A DNA stretch of 15,432 bases from NCBI GenBank assembly GCA_020854925.1, contig JAHKLV010000028.1, positions 1-15,432 on the forward strand, written 5' to 3'. Under the pieces are notes generated by a model that was not told the origin of the DNA, searched no databases, and saw nothing but the letters and a program-made list of their open reading frames with translations. This stretch comes from Candidatus Methanofastidiosia archaeon (GTDB lineage: Archaea > Methanobacteriota_B > Thermococci > Methanofastidiosales > NM3). The translations under genes were made by a program, and so were the position numbers. Of the stretch, positions 1-6,682 are shown one piece after another (the first letter of the stretch is position 1; the number at the start of each line of letters is the position of its first letter).

Positions 1-1947
1 TAAATCGCTTGTCTGTGCGTATGCCTGTATGACGGAAAGGTCGGAACGTATCTCATGTGCAATAAGGTGTGCAAACTGGGCAAGTTCCTCCCTCTGGCGA
101 ACAAGCCCCGCTTCAAGCGCCATTTTTCGTGTTTCGTGACGAAACGAAGTAAGGGTAATACCGATGTCCTTGGCAAGCTCTTCAAAAAGCTCCTGTTCAT
201 CTGCCATGGTGCCGTACGTGTCCCACAGCTGGAGGCTGAGTACGCCGTACACCTGGTCCTCGTGGGAAAGGCACCTCGTGAGCGATATGTGTTTCGGGTA
301 TGTGTCGTAAAAAGGGCACTGTACACACATAGCTGAGGTGCAGTTGTTCACCACGGTGGCGCCCTTTTCAGTATATGCTTCAACATAACACGGCATGGGT
401 GCGTTTTTCTTCATGAGGTCTAGGAACGCTGTCGGTTGCGGTACCTTTTTTTCTATCGCCCACGATGTGGCACCTTCCCTGTCTGTGAGCACGATCCACC
501 CCGAATGGTACGCTCCGTGCTTGGTGAGCACGTCAAGCGCCTTGCTGGCATATTCTTTTTCATTATGGGCGGCCCCCGCTGCCAGGGAAAGCTCTCGAAG
601 GGTGGCAAGCACGATGTTGAGCCTGCTTAGCCGCATGATGGCATCCTTTGTCTCGGTAACATCTTTGCAAAATGCTACGTTCGTGTCATCGTCGACCCGA
701 ACCCAGTCAACGAGAAGCCAGCGGAGTGAGCCGTCCTTGAGCCGGAACGGATACTCCGCTCCCAGACGACCCTTTATGAGCATGTAGGAAAAGCCTTTTT
801 CTGCGCAGTCCCGTGCCGTCTTATCGATGAGATCTGTTACCCACAAGGTGCGCAGGGTCTCTATGTCGTATCCGGACCAGGATATGGCGGCGGGGTTGGC
901 GTCCTTGTACCGACCCTCGCCGTCGGTAATAAAGATTATTTCCGGTGTTTTCGTTATGTACGTGTGGTACAGGCGCTCCTTCTCGAGCATCGAGCGTTCA
1001 ATCATCCTTTTTTCCATGGCGACCGTTGCCTGATTGAGATACGCCTCGAGCAGGTGCTTTGAACGGAACGGACGCCCACGAAGCTCAAGCGCCATCACCG
1101 CGCCCTTCAAGTGACCCTTCATGTGTATGCCCAACCCATGGACCTGCACCACACCAAGTGCCTCTACGAGGCTTTTTGAATCGCTTCGTGCCTTTTCGGT
1201 GCAGGTGATGCCGGTCCAGTCGGGGGGAAAGGTAACGAATGTTCCTCTCGTCAATTGTTCGACATACGTGTCATGAAAGCCCATCGGGGAGGATATCTTG
1301 CCGAGAGAAGCGAAGGCGTCGGGCAGGTCTGGGGGCAGGCATGTGTGCATGATGTGGAACAGGCCCTCCTCATCGTATTGCAGGACAACGAGGATGCTGT
1401 CCCCACACAGTGCATCAAGATGCCTTTTGATGGTGCGAAAAAGGTCATCATCGAGTGGCACACCGAGGAGTTCCATCGCAGTCGAGGCAAGGTATTCAAG
1501 CTCCTCAAGGTGTTTTTTTGTCCGTCTTTCCTGTTCCTGCGATGCGGTCGCTAACGCTATTTGTGAGAGGATGGCATTATAGATTCTCTCATACGACCCG
1601 AGTTCATGGTCTTTACAGAAGTAATCGTTGCACCCTTGAATAAACGCCTCGCGGGCTACTGTCTCGTCACCCTGCCCGGTAAGAAAAATGAAGGGGAGGG
1701 ACGTATAAGAATCCTTGACCCTTCTGAGCAGTGCAAATCCGGTGTCTCCCCCGAGCTGGTAGTCGCAGACAAGACAATCGTAGCTGTTTGACGCAAGAAG
1801 CGAAAGGGCGTGGGGGACGGAAGCGGCCGCTTCGACAGAGGGGGCCTCATCGCCCCGTTTGGCAGCCGTACGTTTGAGCATAAGAGCAAAAAGGTCTGCA
1901 TACTCTTCGTCGTCTTCCACATGGAGTATGCGTACCTGCTGACCCAT
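1..1947 (-). CDS. Hybrid sensor histidine kinase, REC-GAF-PAS-GAF-HisKA (3' end beyond the window)
   Basis: An uninterrupted minus-strand frame of 649 codons starts at the ATG at 1947 and is still open at base 1, so the C-terminal part is missing. Residues 5-125 are a complete receiver domain: acidic pocket Glu11-Asp12-Asp13, phosphoacceptor Asp62 (CLVCDYQL), Thr90 and Lys112. Residues 145-315 look like a GAF domain. Residues 325-435 are a PAS domain ending in a PAC-like FCKDVTETKD. Residues 440-605 are a second GAF-like domain with Cys520, Cys536, Cys541 and Cys544. Residues 622-649 begin HisKA, with His631 in the H-box IAHEIRSDL. A HATPase domain is expected off the left edge but not seen. 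The protein probably acts in the cytoplasm: no membrane segment is visible. A receiver at the N terminus as an input domain is common in methanogen kinases. The signal and partner are unknown. The start follows a TATA-like box closely, so a leaderless or short-leader mRNA is likely. Confidence 0.93.
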   Translation of the reverse strand, partial: MGQQVRILHVEDDEEYADLFALMLKRTAAKRGDEAPSVEAAASVPHALSLLASNSYDCLVCDYQLGGDTGFALLRRVKDSYTSLPFIFLTGQGDETVAREAFIQGCNDYFCKDHELGSYERIYNAILSQIALATASQEQERRTKKHLEELEYLASTAMELLGVPLDDDLFRTIKRHLDALCGDSILVVLQYDEEGLFHIMHTCLPPDLPDAFASLGKISSPMGFHDTYVEQLTRGTFVTFPPDWTGITCTEKARSDSKSLVEALGVVQVHGLGIHMKGHLKGAVMALELRGRPFRSKHLLEAYLNQATVAMEKRMIERSMLEKERLYHTYITKTPEIIFITDGEGRYKDANPAAISWSGYDIETLRTLWVTDLIDKTARDCAEKGFSYMLIKGRLGAEYPFRLKDGSLRWLLVDWVRVDDDTNVAFCKDVTETKDAIMRLSRLNIVLATLRELSLAAGAAHNEKEYASKALDVLTKHGAYHSGWIVLTDREGATSWAIEKKVPQPTAFLDLMKKNAPMPCYVEAYTEKGATVVNNCTSAMCVQCPFYDTYPKHISLTRCLSHEDQVYGVLSLQLWDTYGTMADEQELFEELAKDIGITLTSFRHETRKMALEAGLVRQREELAQFAHLIAHEIRSDLSVIQAYAQTSDL

Positions 1948-1963
1948 ACCCTTACTCGAGGGA

Positions 1964-1975
1964 CATATTAATAAT
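1964..1975 (-). promoter_or_regulatory. TATA-like box of the left sensor kinase
   Basis: On the minus strand the AT-rich run ATTATTAATATG lies 17-28 bases before the kinase ATG at 1947, in the 49-base gap after the MFS gene. The spacing would start transcription at or just before the ATG. No Shine-Dalgarno is visible, which fits a leaderless message. Read-through from the MFS gene is also possible. Confidence 0.45.
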
Positions 1976-1996
1976 TGTTATGCATTTTTAGCTTCT

Positions 1997-3268
1997 CTAC
2001 ACTACCTTCTGCGTTGTGCCCTGTTTCTGCAGCTCCCTTCTCTTGTCATGCCGGTATACCGCCAGCATGAGCGCCGATGCAAGGAGGCTGATGCACAGCA
2101 TGAGGGGCCAGACCATCCGGATGCCGTACGCACGTATGTAGAGCCCTACGAGCAGGGGATTGAAGCTCATGCCGACCCCCGAGATGACGGACATGATGGC
2201 GTTGAATCGCCCTCGGTGCGACATGGGGGTATGGTTGGCGATGTATACGTTTGCGTTTGTCGCCGTGAGAATCTCACCTAGTGTCCACACGGCCGTGGAG
2301 AGAACGAAGAGCCAGAAGTCAGCGACAAAGTAGAGCATGCCGTATCCAATTCCCGCAAGGACGCCGGCGATGCTAATGTTGAGGCTCGGGCGCAGCGCCC
2401 GGGTCAGCCGCGTGAGGAAGAGGGTCATCAGTACCACCACGAGGCCGTTTACCGACATGAGGATTCCGAAGAGCCGAGGGCCCTGCTCCCTGCCAAACGT
2501 TGCCGTGGTCTGGAGGGGCAGGCCGAAGTTGCTCTGCCCGATGACAAACCAGAGCATCATGTTGATGAAGACAAACGCCATGAGAAGCGGCCTGCGCCGG
2601 ATGACCGCCAAAAACGAACCCTCTTCCGGCCGCTCGTCGGAGTCGGCGCAGATGCCGTACTTCTCGGGACAGCTCACGTCTGGCATGGTTTCGGGCACGT
2701 ATTTGGCGATGAGCAGCACCGACCCGAAGGAGGTGAGGGCGTCCCCGATAAAGATCCAGGGAAGATAGTCGTTGTACAGGATGCCTGCGATGGCAGGCCC
2801 GAGCGAAAACCCCACGTTGATGCCGAGGTACAGGAGCGAGAAGGCCTGCTTCCTGTTCGATTCGTTGGTGAGGTCGGCAACCATACACGTGCTTGCGGGA
2901 TCACCCACGCCGCCGATGAATGACGAGGCGATAAGGAGGATGGGGACGAGGAGGGAATTTCCTGCAAAGGCGCACGGTATGTAGCACATGGCAGCGAGCA
3001 CGCGGGCCGTGATGAGGATGCGCTTTCTTCCCGATCGGTCTGCGAGGTATCCCCCGAGCATGGATCCGGGAACGTAGAGAAAGATGCCGATGGTGGTGAT
3101 AAGGCCGGTCTGCGCCTCGCTGAAGCCGAGATTGGAGGTGAGGAAGATGGTGAGAAACGGTCGCACGAACGCGCCCATGGTATTGATGACACGGGAGACG
3201 AAGAGGACATAGATCTCCCGTGGTAGCCCCCGGTAGTAGTCTAACGCCTGTGGCAGTCCTCGTCCCAT
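1997..3268 (-). CDS. Major facilitator superfamily transporter
   Basis: A 423-residue protein with about 12 hydrophobic segments, the usual MFS size. Motif A (GGYLADRSGRKR, residues 72-83) follows the second helix, and a motif C-like GINVGFSLGPAIAG is at 149-162, a feature of drug/H+ antiporter-type exporters. A charged cytoplasmic loop of about 30 residues between the two halves (near 195-225) holds two cysteines. The start is set at the ATG at 3268 because a perfect GGAGG sits 8 bases before it (3277-3281). An in-frame TTG at 3283 would begin at the edge of that ribosome site and is less likely. The gene is alone under its own TATA box and divergent from the thioredoxin operon. Proton-driven efflux of small molecules is the likely role; the substrate cannot be told from sequence. 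Confidence 0.92.
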   Translation of the reverse strand: MGRGLPQALDYYRGLPREIYVLFVSRVINTMGAFVRPFLTIFLTSNLGFSEAQTGLITTIGIFLYVPGSMLGGYLADRSGRKRILITARVLAAMCYIPCAFAGNSLLVPILLIASSFIGGVGDPASTCMVADLTNESNRKQAFSLLYLGINVGFSLGPAIAGILYNDYLPWIFIGDALTSFGSVLLIAKYVPETMPDVSCPEKYGICADSDERPEEGSFLAVIRRRPLLMAFVFINMMLWFVIGQSNFGLPLQTTATFGREQGPRLFGILMSVNGLVVVLMTLFLTRLTRALRPSLNISIAGVLAGIGYGMLYFVADFWLFVLSTAVWTLGEILTATNANVYIANHTPMSHRGRFNAIMSVISGVGMSFNPLLVGLYIRAYGIRMVWPLMLCISLLASALMLAVYRHDKRRELQKQGTTQKVV

Positions 3269-3276
3269 GCCTGGTC

Positions 3277-3281
3277 CCTCC
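3277..3281 (-). promoter_or_regulatory. Shine-Dalgarno GGAGG that decides the MFS start
   Basis: GGAGG on the minus strand is 8 bases before the ATG at 3268. It overlaps the alternative upstream TTG start at 3283, which argues against that longer form. Confidence 0.8.
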
Positions 3282-3309
3282 AAAAAGTATGCTTCTCTAT
3301 CCCGTTTTC

Positions 3310-3318
3310 TTTATAAAC
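3310..3318 (-). promoter_or_regulatory. TATA box of the MFS gene
   Basis: Minus-strand GTTTATAAA is a good archaeal TATA box. Its centre lies about 46 bases before the ATG at 3268, so the start point should fall near 3288, giving a leader of about 20 bases that includes GGAGG. Confidence 0.7.
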
Positions 3319-3402
3319 ATATGCTGAAGGAATGGACACTTTGTCAGGTGTCGGAACGAAGGGTCCGCCATGCGGTGCTATCTGTCAATCTGTACCACAA
3401 AG

Positions 3403-3432
3403 CTTAAAAAAATACCTCTGAGTACTGGTGAT
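3403..3432 (+). promoter_or_regulatory. TATA-like box and ribosome site of the thioredoxin operon
   Basis: CTTAAAAAAATA at 3403-3414 is a TATA-like element about 25 bases before the ATG at 3435. GGTGAT at 3427-3432 matches the archaeal anti-Shine-Dalgarno. If transcription starts about 26 bases after the TATA centre the leader would be very short, so the GGTGAT may be only partly used. Confidence 0.5.
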
Positions 3433-3434
3433 GT

Positions 3435-3734
3435 ATGCTTAAGATTATCCACTTCTACGCCGACTGGTGTCAGGACTGCGAGGTCCAGAACAATATCCTC
3501 GAGCAGCTCGCGGATGAGTACGACGACGTGACCTTCGAGCTCGTCAACGTCGACTACCAGGATGCCAAGGCCAAGAAGCACGAGATAATCACCCTTCCCA
3601 CGCTCCTCATAACGGAAGGCGATGAGGTCCTCACCCGTATCGAGGGCGTCGTAGACCTCGAGGAGCTTGAAGACGTCGTCGATGTCATCATGGAAGAGTA
3701 TGTCGAGGAAGAGGCATTCGACGAGTTTTTGTAA
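3435..3734 (+). CDS. Thioredoxin-like protein, WCQDC active site
   Basis: This 99-residue single-domain protein has the thioredoxin layout: a first strand (KIIHFYA), the redox motif WCQDC at residues 12-16, and the cis-proline loop TLPTLL about 40 residues later. It lacks a signal peptide and so is cytoplasmic. The C-terminal third is very acidic, with runs of Glu and Asp, unlike classic thioredoxin. The CQDC pair is unusual compared with CGPC of Trx or CPYC of glutaredoxin and should shift its redox potential; that is inference. Disulfide reduction or thiol transfer is the expected role. It is 12 bases ahead of the membrane kinase gene and almost certainly co-transcribed. The ATG at 3435 follows GGTGAT; the ATG at 3431 is out of frame. 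Confidence 0.88.
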   Translation: MLKIIHFYADWCQDCEVQNNILEQLADEYDDVTFELVNVDYQDAKAKKHEIITLPTLLITEGDEVLTRIEGVVDLEELEDVVDVIMEEYVEEEAFDEFL

Positions 3735-3746
3735 CGGGGCGCGCAC

Positions 3747-4388
3747 ATGGGGACACTAAAGGAGGAGCTTCGCCGCAAGGCCGTGCACATAGCCTTGGGA
3801 TTGTGGGTGCTTTATCCTCTTGTCGTGGACCGCACCGGGGCATTTTTCATCCTCGCCTTCTTCCTCCTACTCACCGTTTTTGTCTTCCGCCCGCACCGGT
3901 GGTCGGCCCCCTTTGTTGCCATGGCGAGGGAGGAGGACTACGGGTATGGCATCTTGGTGGGCCCGCTTATCTACATCCTTTCCGTCACGGTCTGTGTTAT
4001 TCTCTATCCGGTGTTCATATCGGCGACGTCTATAGGCATTATGGCTTTTGGCGATGGCTTTGCCACCCTTGTGGGGACGAAGTGGGGGCGCATCCGCAAT
4101 CCACTCAACAGGAACAAGACGCTCGAGGGCTCGGTGGCGTTTGTCATCTGTGCCTTTGTCGCCACCGCGCTTGCCATGTCCGTCACCGCACCGCTCGAGG
4201 GCGCGAGGGACATCATGGCGCTCGCCCTTGCTGGGTCGCTGGCCGGCGCCGTGACAGAGATGGTGCCCTTCGAGAATCACCGTGGCACGTCCTTCGTGCA
4301 ACGGATCATCATTGACGACAACTTCTTCGTGCCCCTTGTCGGGGGTGCGGCAATGTATGCGCTGTACCACTTCTGCATTATCTGTTAG
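3747..4388 (+). CDS. Dolichol/phytol-kinase family membrane protein (CTP-dependent polyprenol kinase type)
   Basis: A 213-residue integral membrane protein with about six hydrophobic segments. It has the family landmarks in order: a charged N-terminal ELRRKAVHIALG (residues 7-18), AFGDGFATLVGTKWG (100-114), NKTLEGS (123-129) and DDNFFVPL (190-197). Members of this family (Sec59 dolichol kinase, the plant phytol kinases, Dgk1) use CTP or another NTP to phosphorylate a lipid alcohol in the membrane. In an archaeon the substrate could be dolichol for glycosylation, or geranylgeraniol salvaged for ether lipids; the sequence does not decide. It follows the thioredoxin-like gene by 12 bases. No strong ribosome site is seen before the ATG at 3747, so translational coupling is likely. 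Confidence 0.85.
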   Translation: MGTLKEELRRKAVHIALGLWVLYPLVVDRTGAFFILAFFLLLTVFVFRPHRWSAPFVAMAREEDYGYGILVGPLIYILSVTVCVILYPVFISATSIGIMAFGDGFATLVGTKWGRIRNPLNRNKTLEGSVAFVICAFVATALAMSVTAPLEGARDIMALALAGSLAGAVTEMVPFENHRGTSFVQRIIIDDNFFVPLVGGAAMYALYHFCIIC

Positions 4389-4483
4389 GGCAGAATCAGC
4401 ATTCTTGGGGGATGTTTGACGCGTTTGTGCCGATATCGATTCGTAGGGACGCTTATGTTACCTTTTCTCTGTTTACATAGATT

Positions 4484-4491
4484 TTTATATA
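4484..4491 (+). promoter_or_regulatory. TATA box before the candidate RNA gene
   Basis: TTTATATA within a run of AT is one of the best TATA boxes in the window. No convincing protein frame begins after it. The predicted transcription start, near 4510-4514, falls at the first hairpin of the RNA candidate. The 95 bases from 4389 to here hold only a T-rich run (CCTTTTCTCT, 4461-4470) that may end the upstream operon. Confidence 0.65.
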
Positions 4492-4508
4492 TGGAACACG
4501 CAGTATAG

Positions 4509-4733
4509 TGTGTGGTAACACATGCGAGCTATGGCGCGCAGAGTCGCGTCCAGGCGTCGACCATGTGGGCTTTCCATCCGTACGTGGCGTACAGGATGAA
4601 AAACTGACCTATCCCGAAAGGGAGATGGCGGGGAGCTGCCACAAGGATTGGCACCTTAAAAGGAACGGTGGATGTAATGTGCACACACCGGGATACCCAT
4701 GCTTGTGGGGTGTGTCAATCCACCATTCTTTTT
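4509..4733 (+). ncRNA. Candidate structured non-coding RNA, family not recognised
   Basis: About 225 bases with their own TATA box and a terminator-like end, and no credible protein. Hairpins seen directly: TGTGT/ACACA with loop GGTA (4509-4522); CATCCGTAC paired with GTAC-A-GGATG around a GTGGC loop (4575-4598), extended by TTT/AAA; TCCC-GAAA-GGGA with a GNRA tetraloop (4612-4623); TGCCA/TGGCA (4637-4653); and a two-part terminal helix at 4667-4724. It lacks the signatures of RNase P RNA, SRP RNA, tRNA, C/D or H/ACA guides and the common riboswitches that I could check by eye. It could be a trans-acting small RNA. A leader of the kinase at 4802 is less likely, because a terminator-like end and a second TATA box lie between them. 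Boundaries are approximate. Confidence 0.5.
4667..4733 (+). terminator. Strong hairpin plus T-run ending the RNA candidate
   Basis: GGTGGAT (4667-4673) pairs perfectly with ATCCACC (4718-4724), and inside it ACACACC (4683-4689) pairs with GGTGTGT (4709-4715). The run TTCTTTTTC follows at once. Archaeal termination needs mainly the T-run; the helix may instead be part of the mature RNA and protect its 3' end. Confidence 0.55.
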
Positions 4734-4753
4734 CGCATCTTTTACTAATCAGG

Positions 4754-4769
4754 AATATATTATTATATC
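4754..4769 (+). promoter_or_regulatory. TATA box of the right sensor kinase
   Basis: AATATATTATTATATC lies 33-48 bases before the ATG at 4802 and predicts a start point near 4785-4790, a leader of 12-17 bases. It shows that the kinase can be expressed independently of the RNA candidate upstream. Confidence 0.6.
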
Positions 4770-4801
4770 TTGAGTAGAAAAAGGGTCTGGGTACGATTTG
4801 C

Positions 4802-6562
4802 ATGCAGATTATTCTTGTCGGGAATCCTCCCAGGCAGTATGGGGAGTACGGGCTTTTCCTTTGCGAATCCGGTACAGCGAAAGAATGCTCGGTCGCCTCC
4901 ACGGGTGCGGAAGTGCTCGAGTCTCTTTCACGGGGTGTGGGTGATGCGGTCGTGTGCGACGAGTGCCTTTCCGACATGCCGGGTACCGCTCTCTTCGCAA
5001 AAGTCAGGGAGCGATTCACCGTGCCCGTTGTCTTCCTTTCCGGCCGGCAGGCGGCCTTGGACGCTTATGAGGTGATGAATCCCCTTTCCGACTGTGTTCT
5101 CGAAAAGGGGGCCGATGGCCGTGTTTTGCCCCAGGCCCTTGCCCAGGCGGTGTCGCTCCTTGTCGCCCTTGCGCGCGAGCGGGAGGAGCGGAATAGGGAC
5201 CAGGCAGCCCTTGGGCTCCTCTATGACCAGTCCCTCCAAGGGTACCAGTCGTTGGATCGAGCCGGAAGATTCCTTACGGTGAACAAGGCGTGGCTTGAAA
5301 TGCTCGGCTATGAGCGCGATGAGGTGGTGGGAAAATGGTTTGGCGACTTCCTTCTTCCCGAGTATACGGAGACGTTTCAGAACAACTTTCCCCGCTTTAA
5401 GCGGCAGGGGTCCATCAGGGGGGTGGAATTCGGCATGCGCCACAAGGATGGACATGCGGTACACGTTTTTTATGACGGCAACATCGCCTATGACACCCAT
5501 GGGCGTATGATTTGCACGCATTGTGTCATGCATGACATCACGCCGTATCGCGAGATGCAGGAGCGTCTTGCGGTCTTCATGTCGTCCTCGTCCGAGGGAT
5601 TTGCCGTAATCGGCCAGGACCTTTCCATTCTCGAATGCAACGATGCCCTTGCGCGCCTCGTGGGGGAGACGCGGGAAAGCATCATATCATTGAGCCTGTG
5701 GGACCTGTTTCCTGACGACGCGGCACGCCTCCGGGCACATCTTAAGGCGGTAATCCACTCAGGAGAGCCGGTATTTGCCCATGAGCGGGTTGTTCATCCC
5801 CTCGTAGGGTCCTTCTCCGTCGATGTGCGCGCCTTTAAGCTCGGCTCAGCGGTGGGCATACTCGTGCACGAGACCGCGCCACATCCTTCCCCAGGGGCCG
5901 ACGACATCTCCTTGTTTGCCCATGCCGTCTCCCACGACGTGCGCGGGCCGCTTTCCGTCATTCAGGGGTATGCAGACCTTCTGCGTGACGAGACGGATTC
6001 TCCCTATCTTGACAAGATCATCCAGAAGTCCGCCGACATCGCGTCGTACTTGCGTCAGAGCGTTGAGCTGGTGGATGCGGGAAAGCCGGTGGCGGGGTAT
6101 GCCTCCGTTGACGTTGCCCTCACCGTCGAGGACGTGGCAGCCGAGCTGTCCCTCGACCTTCCCGTGTCCATCGAGGCGCCGGTGAAGGTCCGGGCAGACC
6201 CCAAGCGATTCAGGCAGTGCATTTCCTATCTCCTCGACAACGTGCGCGTCCATGCAGGTGCCACGCACGCATGGGTCACCGTTTCTGAGGAGGACGGGCG
6301 TGTCGTCGTGGCGGTGAGGGACGATGGACGGGGCATTCCAGAGGCCTATGCGGGAAAGATATTTGACCGGGGGTTTTCCACGCTGCGTGGATCCAAGGGG
6401 CTTGGCCTGCCCATCGTGAAGCGGACGGTGGAGGCACATGGCGGCTCGGTGGAGGTCAAGACCCCGCCTGAAGGCGGAACGGTCGTGCTCCTTTCCTTCC
6501 CTGCGGAGGGGCATGGCATGACGGGGCGTGAGGAGATTCCCGCCAGCGATCCCGCCCGTTGA
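4802..6562 (+). CDS. Sensor histidine kinase, pseudo-receiver-PAS-PAS-HisKA-HATPase
   Basis: A 586-residue soluble kinase. Residues 1-122 have receiver shape: Asp53 (VCDECLSDMPG), Ser80 and Lys102 are in place, but the N-terminal acidic pair that binds magnesium is replaced by GNPP, so phosphorylation is doubtful. PAS 1 spans about 136-250 and ends in a PAC-like MHDITPYREM; PAS 2 spans about 255-355. HisKA has His378 in VSHDVRGPL. The ATPase domain has N-box Asn480, G1 DDGRGIP (508-514), an F-box near FDRGFS and G2 GLGLPI (533-538), so the kinase looks active. No membrane segment or DNA-binding output is present, and no response regulator is adjacent. The signal is unknown. The ATG at 4802 has no clear ribosome site. 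A T6 run follows the stop. Confidence 0.93.
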   Translation: MQIILVGNPPRQYGEYGLFLCESGTAKECSVASTGAEVLESLSRGVGDAVVCDECLSDMPGTALFAKVRERFTVPVVFLSGRQAALDAYEVMNPLSDCVLEKGADGRVLPQALAQAVSLLVALAREREERNRDQAALGLLYDQSLQGYQSLDRAGRFLTVNKAWLEMLGYERDEVVGKWFGDFLLPEYTETFQNNFPRFKRQGSIRGVEFGMRHKDGHAVHVFYDGNIAYDTHGRMICTHCVMHDITPYREMQERLAVFMSSSSEGFAVIGQDLSILECNDALARLVGETRESIISLSLWDLFPDDAARLRAHLKAVIHSGEPVFAHERVVHPLVGSFSVDVRAFKLGSAVGILVHETAPHPSPGADDISLFAHAVSHDVRGPLSVIQGYADLLRDETDSPYLDKIIQKSADIASYLRQSVELVDAGKPVAGYASVDVALTVEDVAAELSLDLPVSIEAPVKVRADPKRFRQCISYLLDNVRVHAGATHAWVTVSEEDGRVVVAVRDDGRGIPEAYAGKIFDRGFSTLRGSKGLGLPIVKRTVEAHGGSVEVKTPPEGGTVVLLSFPAEGHGMTGREEIPASDPAR

Positions 6563-6583
6563 AGAGAAAGATTCTTTAAAACG

Positions 6584-6589
6584 TTTTTT
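6584..6589 (+). terminator. T6 run after the right kinase
   Basis: ACGTTTTTTC lies 22 bases after the stop codon in AT-rich sequence, the usual form of an archaeal terminator. No strong hairpin precedes it. Confidence 0.45.
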
Positions 6590-6603
6590 CAATGAGTAAA
6601 TTA

Positions 6604-6640
6604 TTCTTGATAAGAAATATGAAAGCCACATACCTTTTAA
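6604..6640 (+). promoter_or_regulatory. Promoter region of the homocysteine operon with an inverted repeat
   Basis: TTTTAA at 6635-6640 (in ACCTTTTAATTG) is the likely TATA box, about 45 bases before the ATG at 6683. Upstream, TTCTT-GAT-AAGAA (6604-6616) is a perfect inverted repeat in a position where an archaeal regulator could bind. It matches neither the NrpR site GGAA-N6-TTCC nor another operator that I know. In the leader, GGTATG occurs twice in tandem (6654-6659 and 6661-6666). Confidence 0.45.
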
Positions 6641-6682
6641 TTGCCCCGACAGAGGTATGGGGTATGCACGGAGGAAGGAGCA

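Noticed and set aside
395..787. Plus-strand 130-codon frame at the left end
   Set aside because: Ser- and Arg-rich shadow of the sensor kinase that is open across the whole minus strand from 1947 to 1.
3269..3283. TTG start giving the MFS protein five extra residues
   Set aside because: The TTG abuts the GGAGG that serves the ATG at 3268 and has no ribosome site of its own.
4594..4607. C/D-box guide RNA motifs (GGATGA then CTGA)
   Set aside because: The boxes are four bases apart and in the wrong order for a D'-C' pair, with no room for a guide.
4667..4725. tRNA-like acceptor stem (GGTGGAT/ATCCACC followed by A)
   Set aside because: Only 44 bases lie inside the stem, and there is no T-loop, D-arm or anticodon arm. 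The T-run after it fits a terminator.
4508..4777. Plus-strand 89-codon frame through the RNA candidate
   Set aside because: GTG start without a ribosome site; odd composition rich in Cys, His and Trp; it covers the hairpins and terminator. A structured RNA explains the interval better.
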